From: Odontocerum albicorne
Taxonomy: Eukaryota > Arthropoda > Insecta > Trichoptera > Odontoceridae
DNA length: 64,000 nt
Assembly: GCA_949825065.1 (NCBI GenBank)
Contig: OX463842.1
Coordinates: forward strand, 32,024,582 to 32,088,581
Direction: 5' to 3'
Part shown: positions 36,332-47,024 of the stretch, piece after piece
Layout of the letters: every line of letters begins with the position of its first letter
How positions within the stretch are numbered: the stretch's first letter is position 1
The notes under the pieces: generated by a model
Told to the model about the DNA's origin: nothing
The model's input: only the letters and a program-made list of their open reading frames with translations
Databases searched by the model: none
Program-made: the position numbers and the translations under genes

Positions 36332-37499
36332 ATTTTAGTGATCCCATCATAACATTATAGTTCAAAGACGAACTGTATTGTCATTAAAAATCAGATCTTT
36401 AAACATTTTGATATAATATCATTTCATAGTTTAAGTGATTTAATAATATTTATTTATGTTTCTTTTATTGCTTATACCATGATGGATTTTTATGACATGG
36501 CAATTTCTTTCGACTATTTATAGAGTTCTTAATGACGTGCATATTAAAAATAAATCTGATTAAGAAAACTTCTTTTTGCCCCTACCGTGGAGAATACCAG
36601 AGACAAACAAAAGAAAAAAAATTAGGGTTGCGCGAATTTCCCATATGTTAGTTCTTAACTATGTCAATATTTTATATAAAGATAGATGAAGACAATACAA
36701 CGATTTTCTTGACTTTTATGAAATTTAAAATCTTTGATAAACTAAATATAATGTAATGATTAACTAAATGAATATTTATTTAATTAACATTTTCATATAA
36801 ACATTATACATCTGGCGGATTAATTAAAAATAACCAGTTTTGATTTAATTATTATGATCGAGATTTGGTTTCATTATTACTCGTATTATGGTATCGATTA
36901 AAATGTTTGGGAAAAATTAACAAAAATAAAATAAAATATACATCTCGAAAAAAATGAAGATCAGAATGGGAATTGTGTAGGAGTTAGGAGCTAGGAATAT
37001 TTTGAGATAAATAACACTTTTCTTGTTTATTCTTAAACATGGATACGGATGAAGCATATTTGCTTGGGTCTGGAGATCGTTCCAAAATCGAACCGAGTGC
37101 ATCGCAATTTTTTTTTGGTGTAGAATGTGTGATGGTATACAAAGGTTTACGATGTCACCAAATTGGAGGAACAATCCATGCTCTGAAAGAAAATTTAATT
37201 TTCTACACAGATACTGAGATTTAAAGGCGTACAAAATCAAGTGTTGCCGATTAGTTTTTAGGCCGAATCCGGTTTGGTTTTGTTGTCAGACATAGATCCA
37301 GTTTAATCGATATGTACACTCGAGATCTAGCATATACGAGTATTTTATTGTGTTCTTAGGCTGCTATTTATTCAACTGCGTTTTTTAAATTATCGTCACG
37401 TTTATATTTGAATTTAAATTCATTGCTCAACTCCGTACCCTCGCCGACCAAATTCTTCACTTCCGACCCGAAGTTTTTGGTTAAATTTGCGATGAAACC
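36332..37499. other. Mostly non-coding; possible LINE tail
   Basis: Minus-strand 37170-36990 reads CIPSH, then MHSVRFWNDLQ, then a basic stretch. This faintly resembles the RFWN-LP C-terminal end of several LINE polyproteins; too weak for a firm call. Confidence 0.3.
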
Positions 37500-37622
37500 C
37501 ACAAGAAAAATGTCTCTGTCTGGTTTTCCATGTCTTTCAACTTATTTTTATTCGGTTGATAGAATTGACATATATAATATAACGCAACACGCCCGCCAGG
37601 CATAAAACGAAAGTGTAATACA
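37500..37622 (+). mobile_element. SINE family A, 3' part
   Basis: Degenerate middle ('ctgtctggttttcc') and a good end 'cgcccgccaggcataaaacg' plus 'aaagtgtaatacaatacaac'. The head is not recognisable. Confidence 0.6.
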
Positions 37623-37904
37623 ATACAACTAGCATAACCCATTTATGTTGCGTCACTGCTCACAGTGTATGTGGAGGAACGTTTCAATGCCTATAATTTC
37701 ATTTGACGAAAATGCTTCTGTGAGAGAAGAAAGGGAATATTACAAGGGAAAATGTAAGAGGAATATTTTAAATGAATTGTAGAATTTGGTCTTTGTAATT
37801 TGAAATAATTGAACCCACATACGTTTTGTCTTTATTAGGATCGTAATACATCGCCTTTGTTGGTGTACCAGTTGGTAAATGCAAATGTCCAATTTGCTTT
37901 CAAT

Positions 37905-38130
37905 AGCATTTTCGATCGCACCGAAAAGCGCTCACAATATTCGTGCGGCCGGGCTATCTCGGGCGGCGCACGGCGCTCGACGGCGAGTGGTGGCGCATTG
38001 CAGCGCGTGTAAAATTAGCAGTTAAGAGCGGCATTTCCCGCGCATATTGTCTGTAATTTGAGTCCGGGTTGGAGCGGCGCGCGGCGTTGTCTCTGCTCGC
38101 TGAAGGCGGGCAACTCTATCTGCCCGTTGC
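37905..38130. promoter_or_regulatory. CpG-rich island
   Basis: The most CpG-dense segment of the window (gtgcggccgggctatctcgg, gcgcacggcgctcgacggcg, gagcggcgcgcggcgttg). A plus-strand frame opening at 38069 crosses the downstream edge but shows no domain. It may mark a promoter; no TATA box is apparent. Confidence 0.45.
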
Positions 38131-38349
38131 GCTAAATATATTTTTTCATATTTCCATCGTTTATGGCTACAGGACAAACCATAAGTTTAATCTAAAAGAT
38201 ATGCACGGTAACACACAAAATTACATTAAGTTTCAACTTTTCCAAATCATTCTTTAGTATATTCAGGTCATCAATTATTTATCATGCCACGAGTTTTCAG
38301 TAGGAGGCAAAAAAATCGCCTTATCATTCCCATCAATCAGATCTTGCCC

Positions 38350-38735
38350 CAAATGCAGAAGTTAGATGCCGAACAGAATTGACATGTGTAGGATTACTCA
38401 AGGCGAGATCAGTTTTCTGCATTGATAACTAGAATTTTAAATTAAGTGCCATATTCAATTCTATTTAATGGTACTGAGATATGAACCATGACGACCAGAA
38501 TGCTAAATAAACGGGGTGAATTCAATATGTGGATTTATCGAAAAAAGCATAGAATTTCTTGGTTTCATCGTATCTCAAACATCGATATTCTATGGGGAGA
38601 GTCAACGTGGAATCGATAGAAGTCGCTTGCCTTGGTTACGCAACAATCGCGAATGGACAGATATCCAGACAGCACAGGAGATGTTCTGTGCCAAAGACAA
38701 AGACATGTTCTCAAAAGTGATCGTCAACTAAAGGA
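38350..38735 (+). pseudogene. RTE-like LINE pol C-terminal fragment
   Basis: In shifting frames the plus strand reads EVRCRTELTCVGLLKARSVF, then SILFNGTEI*TM (the LLYG-E-W-L motif after the reverse transcriptase), then MWIYRKKHRISWFHRISNIDIL (the MW-YR+-LRISW-DR-SN-EVL block), then the GxxRxWLRN end as DRSRLPWLRNNREWTDIQTA. The order and spacing are exactly those of the post-RT region of RTE-like endonuclease/reverse-transcriptase proteins. Stops and frameshifts make it inactive. Confidence 0.85.
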
Positions 38736-38849
38736 GATTGGACAAAGTATACGAAGAAGCATAATGTATTGCCAAAGCATATAGTATAGTTCCGATGTTT
38801 AAGCAAATTAGCGTGTTGTGAGTCTTGTATATTCTTACAATCACATTCA

Positions 38850-39095
38850 ATGGTACGTTCGTTCAAGGAACTCCACTCTGCATGTTCACCTTGAATCTGG
38901 TTACCTCTACTCGGAATCTATTCAATACACTCCAAGTAGGCCAACTCACTAGGTCTCCATGTGCCTTCTTCGAGAGTTCTATCTAGTTATCAGGTGTTTT
39001 GCATTTCAATTTCAAAAAACGCGCTTTATCTGGAGGAATCTTCAATTCTTGCCCTTTCTTCACGAACCTATTTCTAAATTTCAAACTTCACCAAT
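38850..39095 (-). repeat. Dispersed repeat family C, copy 2
   Basis: Partner of 815-1065 ('tctatctagttatcagg', 'aacgcgctttatctggagga', 'ctctgcatgttcacctt'). Lies about 120 bp past a LINE fragment of opposite sense, so it is probably not that LINE's 3' UTR. Confidence 0.5.
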
Positions 39096-39630
39096 ATTTA
39101 ATAAGCTTTATATGAATATAGTATTTATGCAGAAAACAGTCCAAATTAAATAACATATATTGGCGCAAGCATACTTGGGGTATGATAGTAATCAAGTGAG
39201 AATAAAGCTGACTGTATATACCTTGGTGGGTTTGTTGATACTTGGAAAACCTTTCCAACCAACCATAAAGATGTCTTAAGGGAAAACTAGACTGGAACTT
39301 TTTTATAAATAGGTTGAGAATCGAACAAATCTTACCAAGTAGACCATTTAAGTCTTTCTAAGATAATCTTAATTAAAGTTCGTGCAAAGAGAGGTCTTAT
39401 CAGGGTGATATGTCAAATGTAATATTGTGACTGTATAATAAAAGCAGTGATTTGTTATATGTTATATTATGAACTAAAAATTAACATTTGACTGAGAATA
39501 ATGAAAATTATTCTAAATTCTATTCAGGCGTCATACGAGTATATATGGATATCATCGCCTAAAATGGTATAGGCAACCATGATTAGTTATGAAAAAAAAT
39601 TCCATCGCACTTCCGTGACACTTCTGTGAT

Positions 39631-39800
39631 GACCTTCGTGACCTAGTTGGTAAGAAGCCTGTATATCAACCGGGGTTGCGGGTTTGATTCCCGCTGCAAT
39701 TGAATTTTTTAAATATTTTCGCTTTAGAACTCGTTCACACCTTTCTTGTTATCACATGACAATAAAATTACCAGGTTTTATTGTATACAACGAAAATGGT
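39631..39800 (+). mobile_element. SINE family A copy
   Basis: A-box 'gtgacctagttggtaagaag', B-box 'gcgggtttgattcccgc', tail 'atcacatgacaataaaat', 'ttgtatacaacgaaa'. Confidence 0.85.
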
Positions 39801-40510
39801 TTACAGTTAAAAAATATTTTAAATAAAAGTTATGCGAAAAGAATTTCCGCTACAATCAATTAAAAGGTTATAGCTTAGCTGGCGTGGATACGAATTACAA
39901 AGGTTAAATATGCACTTATGTAGATTAACAGGCGGCTTGGACGGGATGACATCCTGCAGTTTGCTTTATTAGTTGTTCTTTTGGCTTAGGAACTCCTCAA
40001 AGATTCAATGCAGACCGCTTACGTCTTCAAGTTCTGTGCAATCATACCTTAAACATCATTGAGGAAAACCAACGAAGAAGCAAGGTGTTCTTCGAGATTT
40101 GTGTATTTCTTGCTAATGGATTTTCTTAGTCATCCCTGGAACGTGCCGTTCATACTCGAGTTCTAACAATTTATTTTTTAAAGTGATTAGATTTGAAGCC
40201 TTATATTCACCTTCAATTTATATTTTTCTTATCATTTATTTGTTATATTGATATTTCTTTTAATGAAAATATTTGACATTTCTTCTAATTAATTTTTGTT
40301 GAATATGTTATCTTTCCTAACGAAAGAGATTATTTTAATATTGTAGAAAAATGTTTGATTAAGGTATAAATCTTACAAATATCAAAAATATTTGTTGTGA
40401 TTTCATATAAAAAATGTGATTATTTAAAAACACGAGCTCTTTTTTTTAAATAATAAATGAAATATGCTTAAAAATTTGTTTCTTCATTTTTTTTTCAATC
40501 AGCGATAAAC

Positions 40511-40730
40511 GACGGCCTCCGTGGCCTAGTTGGTACGTCTGTCTCCCAGCTCGGAGGTTGCGGGTTCAAATCCCGCTTGAACCCAGATTTTTAAAAAGGA
40601 TTCTACGAGTATTCTGGTTTTCATTTAGGACCTCTTCAACAACTTTCTGGTTGGTTCGAAGAGATTGCCACATGGCAATGGCAATAGGCCCACCAGGCTG
40701 TACTATATAAACCGTAAGTGTAATACAATA
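40511..40730 (+). mobile_element. SINE family A, best-preserved head
   Basis: RNA polymerase III promoter boxes are near-canonical: A-box 'gtggcctagttgg' and B-box 'gggttcaaatccc', the latter inside a perfect T-arm-like stem (gcggg...cccgc). Then 'ggattc', an extra TACGAGTA (40604-40611) absent from sibling copies, 'tctggttttcatttaggacc', 'ttctggttggttcgaagaga', 'ttgccacatggcaat' and 'aagtgtaatacaata'. The 5' and 3' ends do not pair as an acceptor stem, so this is a SINE and not a tRNA gene. Confidence 0.92.
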
Positions 40731-41211
40731 AACCATAACACCCCCATAGGTTCATTTATAAAATTTTCGCAAGTCAAAATGTTTAACTTGTACAACACCA
40801 TATAGGTAGTTATAAAATATTAACTAAGATCATAAATATTTTTGGCAAAATTTTTGGTTCATCAATAAACAAGTAATCAGAAACCTAGCCCATAAAATGT
40901 TATTTCAGTTTTATTATTCTGAGGGCCGAATAGGTTTTTTGATTGTGCGATTAAGTTCATAAATGCAGATATGATTGACAGCCTTCTTGAGTTTTTTTAG
41001 ATAATCTGGTAAAGCGCTGTTTCGTGATGATTACGATCACCTCGAGTGCTTTCTAATTAGCTTATCTGAAAATAATAGAAGTTGAGGGACATCATTGTCA
41101 CTAACAAGAGCGCCATCTTGTTATCTAGCATACTCGTATAAGCTAAAATCAAATGGCCTCCGAGTAAAACCAGTTCAGAAGTGAACCTGTCAGGTATCGA
41201 ACTTAGGGGGA

Positions 41212-41400
41212 CTGCTTACTTAGTATGAATGCAAACTTTACAGACATTAAGATTCCGGATTCGATTTCTAATATAATTCAAGAAGGCCCTAGTCTGAGTT
41301 TTTTGTGAGGGATTTTTAACTATTTTCTAGTTGGTTAAAATACATGCCAAATGGCAGGTTGTGTTATTTGTAATTGGTATGTAATATCATTCAATACAAT
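41212..41400 (+). mobile_element. SINE family A, degenerate copy
   Basis: B-box 'cggattcgatttct', middle 'agaaggccctagtctgag', tail 'tttctagttggttaa', 'atgccaaatggcaggttgtg'. Confidence 0.65.
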
Positions 41401-41431
41401 CCAGTCGTACACAAGTGATGGATAGCTTGTT

Positions 41432-41610
41432 CGGAGTTTCGGTCCGATGGTAGGACACCCTACTCCTTCATCGGATAAGTTCTGACTGTTAAGATTTTAA
41501 AGGGTTTCACTTAAGACCTATTTCACTTATTTGCGGTTGACTTTTAGAGATTTTCACATGACAATAAACCCGCCGGGTTGTGCTGTATACAGTTAAAGCG
41601 TTATACAATA
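41432..41610 (+). mobile_element. SINE family A copy, 32 bp after the previous one
   Basis: 'gggtttcacttaagaccta', 'ttcacatgacaataaacc', 'cgccgggttgtgctgtata' and 'aaagcgttatacaataaa' match the family; the head is weak ('ggtccgatggtaggacacc'). Confidence 0.75.
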
Positions 41611-41848
41611 AAATGCAGAGTATTAATCTTATTGAAATTGATTCGTAAATATTTCTATTCTTTTTGATTTTCATCCTTTATGATTTTCTTCCTACTTAAT
41701 TTTACATAAACTCACATACGTTTGTGTAGGAAAAACGAATTAAAAAATAGTGTTTTAAAAAAAAAACATTTCTTGTTACACTTTTATTGCTAACTGTCCA
41801 GTGTGGTGGATATATTGTTATGTGGCAATTAACTTCTATGAAGTGAAC

Positions 41849-42050
41849 TATTGTATAACACTTTCCTTGTAAACAGTACATATTGGCGAGCTTATTGCTA
41901 TGTAGAAATCTCTTCTAATCAACCAGAAATACGTTTAAAAGTCTTAAGTAAAAAGAAAATTGGAATCCTTTTTAAAAAATCTTGTTTCCTAGGTTAATCG
42001 AACCCGTTAACCCCGGGTTGAAAGATAGCCACCTTTCAACCCGGGGACCA
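41849..42050 (-). mobile_element. SINE family A with rearranged head
   Basis: Reverse-sense tail 'tattgtataacactttccttg', 'tggcgagcttattgctatg', middle 'ggaatcctttttaaa', B-box complement 'ggttaatcgaaccc'. The A-box side is replaced by a perfect inverted repeat (42011-42046). Another tail-like piece ('ttgttatgtggcaat') lies just upstream at 41815-41830. Confidence 0.8.
42011..42046. repeat. Perfect 14-bp inverted repeat inside a SINE head
   Basis: CCCCGGGTTGAAAG, loop atagccac, then its exact complement. The first arm is normal SINE anticodon-region sequence; the second is an inverted copy of it. Confidence 0.95.
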
Positions 42051-42329
42051 AGTGTTTAAATTGCTGTCGAAATATTTGGATTTAATGCGAGAGATTTGAA
42101 AGTTTGCTATCAATATTAATAGCATAGGCGTATAACAGGAATATTAGTAAATGACTGATGTGAAAGTAGAGCGCGCGGAAAGGATTTGTTGGGCATGGTT
42201 TTGATGTGATTATTGAGATTATGATGTGTTTGAAATCATGCATATTCTAGCTTTCGAATGCACGGTGTACTATTCGATTAAAATTAATATCGACATCGAA
42301 TTGCTTGAACATTATTTGATTTATTGGTT

Positions 42330-42530
42330 GTATTGTATTACACTTACATTGTATACAGTACAACCTGGCAGATTAATTGCCTTATTGTAATCTCTTACAA
42401 CCAATCAGAGAGGTGTTAAATAATACTTGAGAGAAACCATGCTCAAATCATTTTTAAAAAATGGGTACTAAATCATACCCACAACCCAAGTTAAAAGACT
42501 GGTATTTTATCAACTAGAGACCATGAAGTT
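42330..42530 (-). mobile_element. SINE family A copy
   Basis: 'ttgtattacacttacattgt', 'caacctggcagattaattgc', 'caatcagagaggtgttaaa', and a degenerate head ending 'tatcaactagagaccatgaag'. Confidence 0.8.
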
Positions 42531-42659
42531 CGTCTAATTGATTTGAATTGTATTAAAAGTTTCTTGAATGGAGTACACTGAATTCAATTTTATTGATTTT
42601 GGTTGAAGTACGTGGTTAGTATTTCAACAACCTTGTTTTTGTAACTTTATATTACTTTT

Positions 42660-42785
42660 ACTTACTCAAGTGTTTTTTGCATGTGGATCGTAACTTTACG
42701 TGTTTTTTGCATGTGTATTATGAACTTAAGTATTTTTTGTATGTGGATCGTAACTTGCGCGTTTTTTATGTATGTAGATAGAAAC
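42660..42785. repeat. ~33-bp tandem array, 4 diverged units
   Basis: Repeats of a 'gtgttttttgcatgtggatc' then 'gtaactt' pattern, each unit with several substitutions. Confidence 0.8.
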
Positions 42786-43461
42786 AAATTAATTTTTATG
42801 TTAAATAATACAAACTTAAAATTATTTACCAGTAACCCGGTACTCGAACCAGTCGAAATTCACATAACCCGAACATTCTAGAAATAGAAACGGGACAGCA
42901 GCTTTGCCACACTCTATATTCGGATACCAGTATGCTTTCCTAGCCACTTGGTGGGGGCTATTTTGGTGATGAGGAGTGGGGGTCAAAAGTGGGAGGGTGG
43001 GGGGAGGGAGGAAAAAATAAGAAGGAGATACAAGATACGGCACATCTCTCCCTCCCTACCTCTCCCGCCGACCTTGTGACTGACTCTGTGGCCCACCAGA
43101 TATAGTTCATCTGCAAAAAGTATTTAACACTAGTCAGCTATTAATACAGCGCCAAGTGGAAATTCTATACACGAGTCGGGGGCGGTTTGATAAATCTTTA
43201 TTATTTTTGACAGCATTTCTATGTTAATAAACAAATATGGATTATGTTTGACATATTTTCTAGCAAAATTAATGACCCCGCGTGGCGACCGCATACTTTC
43301 CATTCATTCTTAAAATATTCTTCACTGAAAGGGAAGACGATATATATATGTTGAGAGGGAAAGTTAAAAAAAAAGGAAATTGTAATCTTTCTTATCTTTA
43401 TCATTTAAAACTATAATACTTAGTATGCGTCAAGTGGTTTACTGTGCTGATTAGTGGAACT

Positions 43462-44050
43462 CCATCATCATCATCATCCTCAGTCCGGTTGACTCCTGTG
43501 TTGGATACAGGCCTCCTCTCTCCTTCACTTGTTTCTATCATAGGCGCATTACTTTTAGTTACTTCCATCCATTTTTCTGATGTCATCTGATTATATTGCT
43601 AAGTATCTTCCCACGCTTATTTTCCCTGTTTTTTGTCGCTCCTCCAACACTTTCTGGGTCTATCTTTTTTCTTGAAATGTGCCCTGCTCAGATCCAAGGT
43701 AGCAACCTTTTCAGCAAAATTTACGATTTTAATCTGTTGCCTTATGCCTAAATTAATTTTTCGGTCCCGTAATGAGATATTAAGCATTTTACTCCCTATG
43801 TGCTTTATGCATTACTTGCGTTGTGAACGCTGTTGTCTTAATTATATATTGTCAGTACTGCGAGGACACACGAATCCAATAGGCCAGGCCTTTCATTAGA
43901 TAACTCTGGTACTTCAGAAACTTTAAAATGAAGGACATCTTACCAAATGTAGCCTAAGCTTGATCGCGTCTTTGATGATGATCTCAATTTTGATGTCTTG
44001 GTTCTCTTTCCCAAGCTTTGCGGTTAGTACTATTTAACATCGAGGAATGT
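43462..44050 (-). pseudogene. RTE-like LINE pol 3' end with GAT tail
   Basis: Minus strand, from 44050: EIIIKDAIKL, then a CVLxVLT-like block, MLNISLRDRKINLGIRQQ (the M-GVSLRDR--N--IR block), VNFAEKVATL, then SVGRYLAI*SDDIRKMDGSN and EACIQH. These follow the post-RT order of a common RTE subfamily. The element ends in a run read as Asp codons (GAT repeats) at 43464-43478. It is full of stops. No reverse-transcriptase catalytic motif remains. Confidence 0.85.
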
Positions 44051-44589
44051 GACGAGCAACGAGGAAACTTTTTTCCTGCGTCAAGTATTGTATTTTTTCA
44101 TGGTGTAACAAAAAATTATATGACGTTGAGATTTTAACGTATTGAGCTATGTTTTCAAAATAATGTATTATTGGCACTTAAATGCGAAACGTAAAAGCTA
44201 TTGAGCGTATACACGGAACAAACCTAAGGTCAGTTTTCGCATCAGTCTTTAGATTTTAATTGTTTGTCATACTTTCATTTTGTAAAATTGTTAATATGGC
44301 GTTACGGAAAGTGCATTAAATATCCATTATCATTTTGGAGTTTGTAAACATTTTGACTATAATCTGTAACTACCCATATCTTATTTAAAAAGCTGTAAGT
44401 TTTGTGTAAGGATACGTTATAAAATATTTAAAAAATATGTATTGCTAATTTTTATTTATTTCGAATTTAATATTGAAAACTTGGATATTAAATTTGTTAT
44501 TTCATATATTCTTTAACATGAATATTTATAAAGAAGCAAACAAAACTGCCCATAAGAAAATCTTCGTCTCAACATAAGAATATGCAAGC

Positions 44590-44895
44590 AAAACTTGAAC
44601 TTACCTAAAATGTGATGAAAGTAAGATAAAGGAGAAATGCAGGAGAAATGAGAGCGTAGCGCAGAATGTGTACAAAAATAATGTATGACAGAAAAATGAA
44701 TGAGAACATACGAAAATAATGTGGATTGACAACAAATGCTTAAGATGAATAAAGGAACATTGAAATGGTTCAGCCACATAGAAATAGTATAAGTATTACA
44801 ATCGTAATCTTTCCGCGTGTACATAAGTTACGAGAAGTGTGAATACGTCAATGGAGGCATATGGTATATGGTACATATGATGGTGATGATGATAT
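44590..44895 (+). pseudogene. RTE-like LINE pol 3' end, second subfamily
   Basis: Plus strand in two frames: DRKMNENIRK*CGLTTNA (the R-NE-IR--CGV block) then MNKGTLKWFSHIEIV (the LKWFGHIE+M block). It ends in 'gatggtgatgatgat' at 44878-44893. The 103-codon frame on the opposite strand is its shadow. Confidence 0.7.
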
Positions 44896-45099
44896 TATAT
44901 ACTGTATTCTTGTGCAATATTACATGTCTTAAGACATATTGGAATGATTTTTTTGTTGTTAGATATTATTAACCGGCATTGTAAAATATAACTAAATATC
45001 ATTAATATTTATTTTAATTTTGGACATCGCTTAAAATATTTTATGGTAACAAATATTTCCAAAAAAACAATTGCGAAAATAAGGCACCTTAAATGAAAA

Positions 45100-45268
45100 C
45101 ATACCGAAGATGTAACTTATGTGAAAACAGGTTCGGAGTTGTTTAGGAACCAGGTCCGAAAGAGCTCGCAATAGGAAAGAGTGGCGATGAATAGTTTCAG
45201 TGATAGAACCCCGACCCTCCAAAGACAAGGAGAAAATACGATGACGATGAGGACAAACATGATTTGAA
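45100..45268 (+). pseudogene. LINE pol C-terminal tail
   Basis: In frame with stops the plus strand reads RARNRKEWR*IVSVIEPRPSKDKEK, the typical A-(D/N)R-EWR terminal motif of LINE polyproteins, followed by 'cgatgacgatgagga'. It starts about 200 bp after the previous relic and may belong to a different insertion. Confidence 0.6.
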
Positions 45269-45729
45269 GTTGAATGTTAAATGTTGGCTCTAAATGCTTT
45301 GTATCTTATCGACTGCAAGATACAGCAATGAGTACATCTACTAGGAACTGACGTCCCGTGCCTCTCTTGCCGAGGTCAAATAAAGACTGTCGACTAATTA
45401 CACGAAGTGAATACTGTCAACCTTCAGTCACATCACTTAAAAGAAGAAAAAAAAAACAGCTAAAAAACGAAGAAGAGCTGATAGTATAAGGAGTGTTAAG
45501 GGATGGGAAGTGAGAAGATGATCTTACGCAAGGTGGATATTACCAAAGCAAATATATTACTATTTCTCATTAAATGCTACACGCATCATATCTCTGGATT
45601 GGTAGAAGTGGAGGCAAATAATGTGCTCAGTTTTAGACCATTAGAGAACCACGACGATCATTCATGGACAACACGACTAAAGAGAAGAATATCTAATGAA
45701 ATAAAAAAAAAAGACCAGAAACAACCCCT

Positions 45730-46190
45730 TTGGAATGTCCGTGCTATTATGAAAATATTTATAGCAAGTTTCCGGGAGTTTTAGGCTCTTTGTGGGCGAG
45801 TATTTGATAATCACAATCTAACATTGAAAACCACGACGGTAGCCTATAAAGCTGTAATTATAAGATCTGTGACATATGGATGCAAATTATGGGTTTACAA
45901 CATATAACACTTTAAAGCACTTGAAAATGTCTTTAAAGCACTCGAACGTTAAGCAAACAATGAAGATTTGATGGTACAATAGAGTATCAAATAATAAAAT
46001 TTTAAGAAGAGCAAATTTCTGTGCTTTCGTGATTCTGGTTTGGCATGCTCGCCTGTGTAGGTCTGGACATGTAGCTTGCATGCCTGACTACAGATTCCCA
46101 AGAAATATCTCAAATTGGCTTACATAGTCATCTCCGGTGACACCAACACCAATCATCCTTACCCCCTTTTTATTCTGCCTTCTATTATAC
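45730..46190 (+). pseudogene. LINE pol post-RT fragment, third subfamily
   Basis: ASFREF*ALCGRVFDNHNLTLKT (the RVFDN-DL---TK block), VAYKAVIIRSVTYGCKLWVYN (the VY-AVV---LLYG-E-W block), then IEYQIIKILRRANFCAF and LCRSGHVACMPDYRFPRNI (the LRW-GHV-RM-D-R-P+-- block). Colinear with an RTE-like subfamily different from the two upstream. Several stops and shifts. Upstream frame 45503-45784 may be its eroded preceding part. Confidence 0.8.
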
Positions 46191-47024
46191 TTATCACTGA
46201 TAAAGGACATTATATTCAATGAAAATATTTAAAAAAATCTTATTCAATGATGAACTTAAAATAATATTTTTTTTAAACATAAAAATTGTCTCAAGTATAA
46301 TATGTAAATATAGGTTAGGTAAGTATTTGATAGGAAAAGATAATTCTTAAAACTGACGATACCAAAAAGACTAGAAAGAGGAGAGCAGCGTTTGATGTTA
46401 TGGGGAGGGTTCCTAGATACTAGTTACTGGTCCCATCATACCCAGTTCGTGTGTAAACATATTACACAAGCTCCTACACTGGGCGTGTTTTTATGTAAAT
46501 AGCGTAGGATGCGATTCGCTTACCTAATTATTTGGGCTCATTCCCCGTTTTACTCGGCACAATTTGGAAGCGAGCCATAAACGTAATCAATGAAGTAACC
46601 GCTGGAGAATTTACTTGAAGATGTGTTTTTACAGCGAATTTCATGTTCTGTTTGTTTATGTTCGTACGAGTTTATACGAGTACATTTTCATCAAATCTTC
46701 AGTTGCCCTTGCTGCATATTAACTTGTTTTATTGTATACATATTTTATTCAACGTCGCAGAATTTAATTTCTTTATTTTTCAGAATTTTGATGTATTAAA
46801 TAATTATTTATATCAGTTGAAGACAACTTCAGTATTCTAGTTGGTGGAATACTTGTTTTTTACTCGGGGATTTCTGATTCAATTTTCCCAAAAAAGGTTG
46901 CCAGCTTACCATTAGCACACACGAGTCTATAATTTTTTTCCGTTTTTATAAATTACTATAAGGTGGTATATGTGCCATAAAATAGAAGTGTAATATAAAT
47001 CAATTACCATGAGGTGCTATACAT
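46191..47024. other. Non-coding stretch
   Basis: No gene recognised. 46955-47024 has two copies of 'atagaagtgtaatat' that resemble the SINE family A 3' end. Confidence 0.4.

Noticed and set aside
40511..40585. tRNA gene
   Set aside because: A- and B-boxes are good, but the expected acceptor stem does not pair and the sequence continues into a repeated SINE body.
42822..43043. 73-codon Pro/Ser-rich minus-strand ORF
   Set aside because: Arises from a G-rich, low-complexity tract (ggtggggggagggagg) on the plus strand.
43401..43586. Acidic (Asp-run) small protein
   Set aside because: The Asp run is the GAT-repeat tail of an RTE LINE.
44513..44824. 103-codon minus-strand ORF as a gene
   Set aside because: Opposite strand carries the LINE LKWF-H motif and GAT tail; shadow frame.
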